Shown here in pieces: positions 1 through 7,370 of a stretch of 64,000 nucleotides of DNA. The stretch spans positions 1,054,001 through 1,118,000 of the forward strand of contig JACKID010000001.1 in assembly GCA_020638675.1 (NCBI GenBank). The letters run 5' to 3'. This DNA is from Planctomycetota bacterium. Lineage in GTDB: Bacteria > Planctomycetota > UBA8742 > UBA2392. The notes under the pieces were generated by a model that was not told the DNA's origin, did no database searches, and worked only from the letters and a program-made list of their open reading frames with translations. Each line of letters begins with the position of its first letter. Positions within the stretch are counted from its first letter, which is position 1. The position numbers and the translations under genes are program-made.

Positions 1-149
1 TTACGGGCGGCGCGCCGGTCGTCTCACGCGAAAACACACAGATCGAACAAGTCACCGGCCGGGTACTTGTGAAGGTCGGGGAGGTCCCCGACGAAACGGA
101 GCTGCAGGCCCAGAAGGACTGGCTGCGGCGCAATGGAATGGAGAATGCA

Positions 150-1430
150 ATGAACTTCAAGTGGATTCAGGCCGGCGGGTTGGCCATTTGCGTGCTGGCC
201 GGCACGGCCGTCGTCGACGGCTCATTGATCGAGGCACAGAAGGTTGAGGCGCAGGACGATGCCGCGAAGAAGAAGGACTGGTCGGCATTCGAGAAGGACA
301 TCAAGGCGGACAAAGCCCGCCTGGAGGAAGTCGAAGGGGAGATGCGCGATCTGAATGCGAAGATCGAAAGCGCCGACAAGGACATCAAGGCGGCCGAGAA
401 AGGCGGCACGCCCGAGCAGATCAAGAAGCTCAAGGACACGCGGGCGCAACACCAGGCGGACTACGACAAGCTGGAGGATGAGTACTACAAGCTCGCCCGG
501 GGCACGAACATCCGCGAATACGAACTCAAGATTCACAACCAGGAAGAAGCGCTGGCGGAACTTACAGAGGCTCTCAAGAGGAACCCGAACGACCGTGACG
601 CAAAGCTCGAGGTGACAGAGGCCCAACGCGAACTCGACGAGCTCAAGCTGGCATTGAAGACCTACAAGGAAGAGGCCGACGCGGCGCCGAACGGTTTCAG
701 GACCGATCCAGATGCGCCGATTACCGTTGACTTCATGCAGAAGGGCATTCACGAGGCGATGCACTACATCGCGCTGCGTACTGGCCTGCAGCTGGCAATC
801 GAAGGAGAGCTCGACACGAAGATCACGATCAAGATGGAGAACGCAAAGCCCCGCGACGTGCTTCGAGCGATCTGTACTGCGAACGGCCTTGTCATGATTG
901 AGGATGGCGACGTGATCATCCTGAAGAAGGCAGCCGGTGAGTCGAGCACCCCGGATCGGAACGCTGATCCGGAAACGCCGATCAGCGTCAACTATCAAGA
1001 CATGCTGCTCAGCGACGTGCTGATGGATATCGCCAAGCGAAGCGGGCTGGATATCCAGAACGAACTTCCCGCCGGCGAAGACACGGCCGTCACGCTGTCG
1101 CTGTCCAAGATCAAGCCTCGGCAGATTGTGGAGCTGATCTGTGATGACTGCGAGTTGCGGCTGCTGAAGCGCGGCGAAACGCTGATCGTTCGGCAGGCGC
1201 TCGGCGACATGACACAGGAGGCGCTGAAAGACGAGCTGGAGAACACCACGTCGGAACGTGATGCGCTGAAGAACCGCCTGCAGTTCCTGGAAGTCGCCAT
1301 CGAAGCTGCAAAAGAAGAAGGCGACAAAGAGGCAATTGCCGACTACCAGAAGAAGAAAGACGCGCTGCTGAATCTGCGGGCCGAGCTGGAATCAGAGATC
1401 GAGGCGCTGAACGACGCAATTAACGGCTAA
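150..1430 (+). CDS. Exported coiled-coil protein with two tandem STN-like domains
   Basis: The product is about 426 residues with an N-terminal signal-like segment (a Lys, then ICVLAGTAVV). A long charged helical region follows (about residues 30-190). Two repeats then match the secretin/TonB short N-terminal (STN) fold: one around TVDFMQKGIHEAMHYIA to DVIILKK and one around ISVNYQDMLLSDVLMDIA to ETLIVRQA. It ends in a second coiled coil. STN domains usually belong to secretins or TonB receptors, but no secretin barrel follows, so it is probably a periplasmic scaffold or assembly factor. ATG 150 was chosen because GGAG lies six bases upstream. The frame stays open to the left window edge without a stop, so a longer membrane-anchored protein starting outside the window is possible. 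It converges with pcrA, and the two stop codons overlap. Confidence 0.6.
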   Translation: MNFKWIQAGGLAICVLAGTAVVDGSLIEAQKVEAQDDAAKKKDWSAFEKDIKADKARLEEVEGEMRDLNAKIESADKDIKAAEKGGTPEQIKKLKDTRAQHQADYDKLEDEYYKLARGTNIREYELKIHNQEEALAELTEALKRNPNDRDAKLEVTEAQRELDELKLALKTYKEEADAAPNGFRTDPDAPITVDFMQKGIHEAMHYIALRTGLQLAIEGELDTKITIKMENAKPRDVLRAICTANGLVMIEDGDVIILKKAAGESSTPDRNADPETPISVNYQDMLLSDVLMDIAKRSGLDIQNELPAGEDTAVTLSLSKIKPRQIVELICDDCELRLLKRGETLIVRQALGDMTQEALKDELENTTSERDALKNRLQFLEVAIEAAKEEGDKEAIADYQKKKDALLNLRAELESEIEALNDAING

Positions 1431-3694
1431 AGTTTCTCGAGCCTCGCGAACTCCAGCGCGAGGCTCTTTTCACCCCAGCCCTGGAAGTGCACCTTGATTC
1501 GCCCGGTGTTGCTCATGTCCAGCACCTTGCCGACGCCGAACACGGCGTGCCTTACGCGGTCGCCATTCTTCAACTCACCGGGCTCGGCCGGATCGAACAC
1601 GGGCGGGCGCGCCGACTTCACCGCGAGGTGGTCGGCGGGCCCGTCCTCAATCTCCGGCTCGTTGCTGAAATCAAACGGGTCGTCCTCGTCGTCCTCGCGC
1701 GTGACTGGCTTGACTGCGCGCCCGGTGAACCACGCCGAGAAGTCTTCCGCGCCGTAGCCGCTGGCAGTCGCGGCCTGGTCGTCCACCATTGTCAGCTCGG
1801 GCGGGATCTCCGTAAGGAACCGGCTGGGTGGATTGCGCTGGCTGCGCCCAAACGCCTCGCGGTGCCGGGCGAGACTCAGCGTCAGGTACTGTTGCGCGCG
1901 GGTGATGCCGACGTAGGCCAGCCGGCGCTCTTCCTCAAGGTCGCCGTCGCCCTGGATGCTGCGCGCGTGCGGCAGCACGCCGTCTTCCAGACCGGTGAGG
2001 AACACGGCCGGGAACTCGAGCCCCTTGGCGCTGTGCAGGGTCATGAGCTTCACGGCGTCTCCCTGGATGTCGAGCCGGTCGGTGTCGTTGACCAGCGCGA
2101 TCTGTTCCAGCCAGCCGCTCAGGTCAAGCTCCGGGTTCTCTTCCTCTTTGCTGCGCGCGTCGGACAGCAGTTCTTTCACGTTCTCAAGCCGGTCGGCCGA
2201 GCGCGGGTCGAGGTCGGTCTCCAGCGCGCGCTTGTAGCCGGAATCTTCAATCACCGTCTCGATCACCGCCTCGATCGGGTAGAGATTCCCGGCCAGGATC
2301 CTGGTGTACATGTCGGCCAGGTCGCCCAGTGCCACGAGCGCTTTCTTCGGCACGCGAGAGATGCCGTAGGCCTTCGGGTCTTTCGAGACTTCCAACAGGC
2401 TGACGTCATGCTTGATGGCGGCTTCGTGAAGCTTGTTGATCGTGCCCTCACCCACGCCGCGAGAAGGCCGCGTCAGCGCGCGGGCGAAGGCTACCGGATC
2501 GCGCGGGTTCAGGATCAGCCGCAGGTATGCCAGCACGTCCTTGATTTCCTGCCGCTGGTAGAAGCTGACCGCGCCCACGAGCTGGTACGGAATCGTCCGT
2601 TCGCGCAGGGCTTGTTCCAGCACGCGCGACTGGGCATTCGTACGATAGAACACCGCGACGTCGCCGTAGCCGACGCTGCTTTCGAGGTGCAGGCTTTCAA
2701 TGCGGGCCGTCACCGCCCGCGCCTCGTGCGTTTCGGTCTGGCATTTGAGCACCGTGATGCGTGCGCCTTCATCATTGTCAGTCGTGAGGTGCTTGTCTTT
2801 ACGGGCCACGTTGTGGCGCACCAGCGCGTCGGCCGCGCGCACGATGTTGCGCGTGCTGCGGTAGTTCTGCCCCAGTACCACGACTTTGGTGTCGGGGAAG
2901 TCGCGCTCGAAGTTGAGGATGTTCTTGATGTCCGCGCCGCGCCAGGAATAGATGCTCTGGTCCGGGTCGCCGGTGACGCACAGGTTCTTGCTCTCCTGCG
3001 CCAGCAGGCGCGAAACGCGGTACTGGATGCTGTTGGTGTCCTGGTACTCGTCGATCATGATGTGAGTGAAGCGCTGGCGGTATTTCTCCAGTACTTCCTT
3101 GTGCTCGATGAACAGCTTGAGCGGCTTCACCAGCAGGTCGTCGAAGTCCATCGCCTGCGCTTCTTTCAGGGCCTCTTCGTAGCGTTCATAGATTGCGGCC
3201 ACGCTCTTCGACTGCACGTCGTAGGCGCCGGCCTTGTATGTCGGCGGGTCGATGCCGCGGTTCTTGGCGTCGCTGATGGCGTAGCCGGCCGCGCTGCCGC
3301 TGATGAAGGCGTTGTCGATCTTCAGCTCTTTCATGATGCGGCGGACCAGGCTGTCACGGTCATCGGCGTCGTAAATGCTGAAGTCGCGGTTGTATCCCAG
3401 GTGGTCGGCCTCACGCCTCATCAGCCAGGCGCCGAAGCTGTGGAAGGTGCTGATCTGGAGGTCTTTGACCGGGTAAAACTGCTCGACGCGCCGCCGCATC
3501 TCGGCCGCGGCCTTGTTGGTAAACGTCATGGCCAGGATGTTCCATGCCGCAATGCCGTTCGCGAGCATGTACGCGATGCGGGTGGTGATGACGCGCGTCT
3601 TGCCGGAGCCCGGCCCCGCGACCACCAGCAAGGGGCCTTCGATGCTGGTGACGGCCTCGCGCTGTTGGGGATTGAGCTTTTCCAGCAGGTCCAT
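1427..3694 (-). CDS. pcrA: ATP-dependent DNA helicase, UvrD/PcrA type
   Basis: This is a superfamily 1A 3'-5' helicase of 755 residues, the usual length for PcrA/UvrD, expected to act in nucleotide-excision and mismatch repair and in removing RecA filaments. Visible motifs in order: Walker A AGPGSGKTR (about residues 26-34), Walker B IMIDEYQDT, motif III DQSIYSWRGAD, motif IV GQNYRSTRNIV, motif V TLHSAKGLEFPAVFLTG and motif VI RRLAYVGITRA. The C-terminal part ends in a Tudor-like module (NGDRVRHAVFGVGKV to the end), which is typical of PcrA and binds RNA polymerase in studied homologues. ATG 3694 was chosen because PQQREAV follows at the normal distance. A TATTCT hexamer sits six bases before it and there is no strong ribosome binding site, so the message may be leaderless. 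Confidence 0.95.
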   Translation of the reverse strand: MDLLEKLNPQQREAVTSIEGPLLVVAGPGSGKTRVITTRIAYMLANGIAAWNILAMTFTNKAAAEMRRRVEQFYPVKDLQISTFHSFGAWLMRREADHLGYNRDFSIYDADDRDSLVRRIMKELKIDNAFISGSAAGYAISDAKNRGIDPPTYKAGAYDVQSKSVAAIYERYEEALKEAQAMDFDDLLVKPLKLFIEHKEVLEKYRQRFTHIMIDEYQDTNSIQYRVSRLLAQESKNLCVTGDPDQSIYSWRGADIKNILNFERDFPDTKVVVLGQNYRSTRNIVRAADALVRHNVARKDKHLTTDNDEGARITVLKCQTETHEARAVTARIESLHLESSVGYGDVAVFYRTNAQSRVLEQALRERTIPYQLVGAVSFYQRQEIKDVLAYLRLILNPRDPVAFARALTRPSRGVGEGTINKLHEAAIKHDVSLLEVSKDPKAYGISRVPKKALVALGDLADMYTRILAGNLYPIEAVIETVIEDSGYKRALETDLDPRSADRLENVKELLSDARSKEEENPELDLSGWLEQIALVNDTDRLDIQGDAVKLMTLHSAKGLEFPAVFLTGLEDGVLPHARSIQGDGDLEEERRLAYVGITRAQQYLTLSLARHREAFGRSQRNPPSRFLTEIPPELTMVDDQAATASGYGAEDFSAWFTGRAVKPVTREDDEDDPFDFSNEPEIEDGPADHLAVKSARPPVFDPAEPGELKNGDRVRHAVFGVGKVLDMSNTGRIKVHFQGWGEKSLALEFARLEKL

Positions 3695-3700
3695 TCCGCG

Positions 3701-3706
3701 AGAATA
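3701..3706 (-). promoter_or_regulatory. Candidate -10 hexamer for pcrA (leaderless spacing)
   Basis: Read on the minus strand, the hexamer is TATTCT. It is followed by only six bases (CGCGGA) before the pcrA ATG, which would put the transcription start at or near the start codon. No clear -35 was found. Confidence 0.35.
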
Positions 3707-3806
3707 CCGCGCCCGCCACGCGTGTTCTACCCGGGTTGTGGTAACCAAAACGGAGCCTCATTCGTATACTCATGAGAGCCCATGGCCCCTTGGGAGGTTG
3801 CACCGG

Positions 3807-4997
3807 ATGGCGCGCATTTTCATGGCAGCAATGCTGCTCGTTGTTTTTTCACTGGCCGGTGTCGTCGCCCAGGAAGCGCCGGAGTTCGGGCCGCCTCGCG
3901 GGGAGGACGAAGTCCGCGACCCGGAGCCGACGCCTCAGGACCTTGAAGTACAGAAGGTCGTCGACAAAGGCCTGGAGCACCTGGCAAGGATCCAGAACAA
4001 CGACGGAAGCTGGAGCAACGACGTCGGCAACAAGCTCGGCAACAGCTACCAGCGCAACATCGACGGCATGGGCAAGCCGCACCTCGGCGTCACGGCCATC
4101 TGCTGCATGGCGTTCATGGCCGCCGGGCATACGCCAGACCGCGGCGAGTACCACCGCAACGTGTCCAAGGGCCTCGCGTTCGTGCTGTCCAACATCGACC
4201 GCGACACCGGCTGGATCAGCAACTACGGAACGCGCATGTACAGCCACGCGTTCTGCAGCATGTTTCTGGCTGAAGTTTACGGGCAGACGCGCGACCCGGT
4301 CGTGCTGAGCAACCTGCGCAATGTGGTGCGCTTCATCGTGGAGTCGCAGAACCGGCAGGGTTCATGGCGCTATGTGCCGAACCAGGCTGACAGCGACATG
4401 TCGATTTGCGTCTGCCAGCTGCAGGCGCTGCGCGCGGCGAGCAACGTCGGCGTTGTCGTGCCGAAGAAGTCGATCGAGGATGCCAAGGACTACGTCCGGA
4501 AGAGCTACAACACCTATGCCAGCCCCGGCAGCTTCAAATACCAGATCGACTGGGACGACCGCAGCACGTTCGCACTCACGGCCGCGGGCGTCGTCGCGCT
4601 GCAGAGCCTCGGCGAGTACGACACGCACACCTACATCGGGCCGAGCGGCCAGACGCTCAAGCTCGACCTGAACAAGAGCATCAGCTACCTGATCAGCACG
4701 CGCCCGGACCGCGTGGCAAGCTGGATGGTGCCGGGCACGCGCGTGTGCGACTACGGCTTCTGGTACGGCCACTACTACGCGGCGCAGGCGATGTACCAGT
4801 ACCAGTTCGTCAGCAAGCGCACGTGGGAAGAATGGAACAAGAAGAACCGCGAACACTTCATGCGCCTGCAGCACCCCAACGGCGCCTGGACGGACGAGAT
4901 CGGCGGCTTCGAACCGGAAAAGAACGCGTTCGCCACTGCGATGGCGTGCCTGATCCTGAGCATTCCGCGCGGCTACTTGCCGATCTTCCAGAACTAG
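3807..4997 (+). CDS. Exported prenyltransferase/squalene-oxidase repeat protein
   Basis: The product is 396 residues. An N-terminal signal peptide (ARIFMAAMLLVVFSLAGVVA, then Q) is followed by an alpha/alpha toroid of the prenyltransferase/squalene cyclase repeat family. Repeat units show aromatic-Gly signatures: NNDGSWSND, RQGSWRYVP and HPNGAWTDEIGGFE. Proteins of this type are abundant in Planctomycetota with no assigned reaction; they lack the DxDD motif of true squalene-hopene cyclases, and I see none here. The start has a strong GGGAGG site nine bases upstream. The stop codon TAG is immediately continued by a REP-like element (TAGTGGC). No enzymatic role is claimed; a periplasmic binding or structural role is equally possible. 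Confidence 0.75.
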   Translation: MARIFMAAMLLVVFSLAGVVAQEAPEFGPPRGEDEVRDPEPTPQDLEVQKVVDKGLEHLARIQNNDGSWSNDVGNKLGNSYQRNIDGMGKPHLGVTAICCMAFMAAGHTPDRGEYHRNVSKGLAFVLSNIDRDTGWISNYGTRMYSHAFCSMFLAEVYGQTRDPVVLSNLRNVVRFIVESQNRQGSWRYVPNQADSDMSICVCQLQALRAASNVGVVVPKKSIEDAKDYVRKSYNTYASPGSFKYQIDWDDRSTFALTAAGVVALQSLGEYDTHTYIGPSGQTLKLDLNKSISYLISTRPDRVASWMVPGTRVCDYGFWYGHYYAAQAMYQYQFVSKRTWEEWNKKNREHFMRLQHPNGAWTDEIGGFEPEKNAFATAMACLILSIPRGYLPIFQN

Positions 4998-5047
4998 TGG
5001 CGGCGCCTCCCAGGCGCTGAATTCCATCGGCTTCAAGCCGATGGAAT
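4996..5047. repeat. REP-like element, two hairpins
   Basis: The element begins inside the stop codon of the preceding gene (TAGTGGC). Hairpin 1 (5003-5017) has stem GCGCCT/AGGCGC and loop CCC. Hairpin 2 (5021-5047) has a perfect 12-bp stem starting ATTCCATCGGCT and loop TCA. The GTGG foot is shared with the elements at 6214, 34205 and 42097. Confidence 0.65.
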
Positions 5048-5091
5048 GGCCAATCGCGGCCGTGCGTTCCTTCTGGTGCCCTGCAATCTGG

Positions 5092-5097
5092 TAGAAT
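5092..5097 (+). promoter_or_regulatory. Candidate -10 hexamer upstream of amrS
   Basis: TAGAAT lies 20 bases before the chosen ATG, just after the REP-like element. No convincing -35 was found. Confidence 0.25.
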
Positions 5098-5117
5098 TCG
5101 AGCCGGGGGGCAAAGCC

Positions 5118-6215
5118 ATGATTGAACAGTTCGACCCACGCTACACGGTCAAAACCAAGTACTGGCACAAACTGCCCGACGGGCGCGTGCAGTGCGACAT
5201 CTGCCCGCGTGAATGCAAGCTGCGCGAGGGCCAACGCGGCTTCTGCTTCGTGCGCGCCAACCAGGGCGACGAGATTGTGCTGACCACGTGGGGTCGCAGC
5301 AGCGGCTACTGCATCGACCCGGTCGAGAAGAAGCCGCTAAACCACTTTCTGCCTGGCACGCCGATCCTCAGTTTCGGCACGGCCGGCTGCAACTTGGGCT
5401 GCCGCTTCTGCCAGAACTGGGATATCAGCAAGAGCCGCGAGACGCACACGCTGACCGACCAGGCGAAACCAGAAGTCATTGCCAAGGCCGCCGAAGAGCT
5501 GGGCTGCCGAAGTGTCGCGTTCACCTACAACGACCCGGTGATTTTCCACGAGTACGCAATTGACGTCGCCAAGGCCTGCCACGAGCGCGGCATCAAGACT
5601 GTCGCTGTCACGGCGGGCTACCAGTGCGCCGACGCGCGCAAAGAGTTCTACCAGTACATGGACGCCGCGAACGTTGACCTGAAGGGCTTCACGGAAGAGT
5701 TCTACGAGCGCGTCTGCATCGGCAAGCTGGAGCCCGTGCTGGAGACTCTGAAATACATCAAGCACGAAACGGACACATGGCTGGAAACCACCACGCTGCT
5801 CATCCCCGGCAAGAACGACAGCGATGACGAGCTCAAGCGCATGTGCGACTGGTTCGTGCGCGAGCTGGGGCCGGACACGCCGATGCATTTCTCGGCTTTC
5901 CACCCGGACTTCAAGATGACGGACATTCCGCCAACGCCCGCAAGCACGTTGACCCGCGCGCGCAAGATCGCCATGGAAGCAGGCGTGCGCTACGCCTACA
6001 CCGGCAACGTGCACGACACGGAAGGCGATACCACGCTCTGTCACAACTGCCACGAACCGCTGATCGTCCGCGACTGGTACAACCTGCTGAAATGGAATCT
6101 CAAAGACGGCAAGTGCCCGAAGTGCGGTACCGCCTGCGCGGGTGTGTTTGAGGCCAGGCCCGGCAACTGGGGCGCGAAGCGCCAGCCTGTGCGCCTGTCA
6201 GACTTCGCGGCGTAG
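5118..6215 (+). CDS. amrS: AmmeMemoRadiSam system radical SAM enzyme
   Basis: A radical SAM protein of 365 residues. The 4Fe-4S motif is CNLGCRFCQNW (residues 91-101), preceded by an N-terminal cysteine cluster CDICPREC typical of the AmmeMemoRadiSam/PFL-activase-like family. The C-terminus has a zinc-ribbon-like tail with CHNC and CPKCGTAC. Family members are encoded near Memo and AMMECR1 proteins in many bacteria and archaea, but neither partner is visible in this window. The reaction is not firmly established for the family. ATG 5118 was chosen because a GGGGGG stretch precedes it by eight bases and the family starts close to this point; an in-frame upstream start would give a spurious extension. 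The stop TAG is continued by a REP-like element. Confidence 0.9.
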   Translation: MIEQFDPRYTVKTKYWHKLPDGRVQCDICPRECKLREGQRGFCFVRANQGDEIVLTTWGRSSGYCIDPVEKKPLNHFLPGTPILSFGTAGCNLGCRFCQNWDISKSRETHTLTDQAKPEVIAKAAEELGCRSVAFTYNDPVIFHEYAIDVAKACHERGIKTVAVTAGYQCADARKEFYQYMDAANVDLKGFTEEFYERVCIGKLEPVLETLKYIKHETDTWLETTTLLIPGKNDSDDELKRMCDWFVRELGPDTPMHFSAFHPDFKMTDIPPTPASTLTRARKIAMEAGVRYAYTGNVHDTEGDTTLCHNCHEPLIVRDWYNLLKWNLKDGKCPKCGTACAGVFEARPGNWGAKRQPVRLSDFAA

Positions 6216-6313
6216 TGGCACAGGCAATCCTGCCTGTGGGGCTGAGCGAAGCGAAGCCCGATTCGTCGCTGCAACTTCGCCGCGACCACCGGCAGGATTG
6301 CCGGTGCCACTGC
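6214..6313. repeat. REP-like element with compensating terminal inverted repeats
   Basis: The left end reads AGTGGCACAGGCAATCCTGC, with stem ACAGGCA/TGCCTGT and loop ATCC. The right end, read in reverse, is AGTGGCACCGGCAATCCTGC, with stem ACCGGCA/TGCCGGT. The two ends are inverted copies that differ by a paired A-to-C and T-to-G change, which preserves the stem. The element starts within the amrS stop codon. Confidence 0.7.
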
Positions 6314-6319
6314 AAGCCT

Positions 6320-7321
6320 CTACCTCACCTTGATCCAGCCCTGCTTGATGTACCAGTCGGCCGTTTCCTGCATGCCGGTTTGCGGGTCGATCTCCGTCTG
6401 AAAGCCGAAGGTGTCCTTGGCCTTCTGCCCGCTGCAGACCCAGTAGAGCGGCATCAACTCGCGCATCTTGTCGCTGTTCGGCAGCATCGGGCGGCGCGTG
6501 ATGAACTGCATGATGTCGATAAACCGCGCGTACGACTTCGCGATCCATACGGGCGGCTTCATGATCTTGTTCTTGCTCGGCTTCAGGATCGAGCGCACCC
6601 GCTCCATCGTCCAGGCCAGGTGGTACGGCTGCGGGTCGGTCAGGAAGAACGTTTCGCCGATTGTGCTCTCGTGCATGGCGGCTTCCACCAGTCCGCGCGC
6701 CAGGTCGCGTCCGTGGATCATGCTGAACACGCGCTCATCTTCACCGAATTGCAGACTGTAGCCCTTCGACATCCATTTGAAGAACTCGAGGATGCCGGTG
6801 TCGCGCGGCCCGTATACCGCCGGCGGCCGGATGATGGTGATCGGGAATTCCTTCATGAACTCGCGCGCGAACTTCTCGCCAAGCAACTTGCTGCGCCCGT
6901 AGTACGTGATCGGGTGCGGCAGCGACTCTTCATCGATCACGTGGCGGCTGTCCTCGCACGGGCCGACGGCTGCGAGGCTGCTGCACAGCACGAAGCGCAT
7001 GACCTCGGATTTGTCCACGGCCTTGATCGCCTGCAGCAGGTTGCGGGTGCCGTATGCATTCACCTTGTTGAAGTCGGCCTGTGTGCGGCCCTTGAGCAAA
7101 CCCGCGACGTGGAAGATGTAGTCGACGTCGCTGACGGCCTTGGCCAACTCAGTGGGTGACTGCGTGACGTCGCCCTTGACGATGTCGTAGCCCTCGCGCA
7201 GCTCGGGAAACAGACGCTTCTCATTGCGTACCAACAGGCGCACGGTGTGCCCGCGCGCCTTCAGGATTTCAGCAACGTGGCTGCCAATGAAGCCCGTCGC
7301 ACCTGTAACCAGTGATCGCAT
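6320..7321 (-). CDS. NAD-dependent epimerase/dehydratase (extended SDR)
   Basis: An extended short-chain dehydrogenase/reductase of 333 residues. The N-terminal Rossmann motif is TGATGFIGSH (residues 7-16). The catalytic YxxxK is in YYGRSKLLGEK, and the preceding Ser is in LCSSLAAVG. The sequence resembles 3-beta-HSD/dihydroflavonol-reductase-like epimerases that act on nucleotide sugars or hydrophobic alcohols; the substrate cannot be read from sequence. It is a single gene between a REP-like element downstream and PBP2 upstream on the same strand, with a 49-base gap, so co-transcription from upstream of the PBP2 gene is possible. Confidence 0.85.
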   Translation of the reverse strand: MRSLVTGATGFIGSHVAEILKARGHTVRLLVRNEKRLFPELREGYDIVKGDVTQSPTELAKAVSDVDYIFHVAGLLKGRTQADFNKVNAYGTRNLLQAIKAVDKSEVMRFVLCSSLAAVGPCEDSRHVIDEESLPHPITYYGRSKLLGEKFAREFMKEFPITIIRPPAVYGPRDTGILEFFKWMSKGYSLQFGEDERVFSMIHGRDLARGLVEAAMHESTIGETFFLTDPQPYHLAWTMERVRSILKPSKNKIMKPPVWIAKSYARFIDIMQFITRRPMLPNSDKMRELMPLYWVCSGQKAKDTFGFQTEIDPQTGMQETADWYIKQGWIKVR

Positions 7322-7370
7322 GGCGGGAAGTTAGCGTGGACGGCCGCGTGCGTCGATACGGTGGGGGACT

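Noticed and set aside
1487..3775. Long open frame (762 codons) on the plus strand opposite pcrA
   Set aside because: The translation is Arg/Ala/His/Val-rich with no motif, and it lies entirely opposite a clear helicase. High GC produces such shadows.
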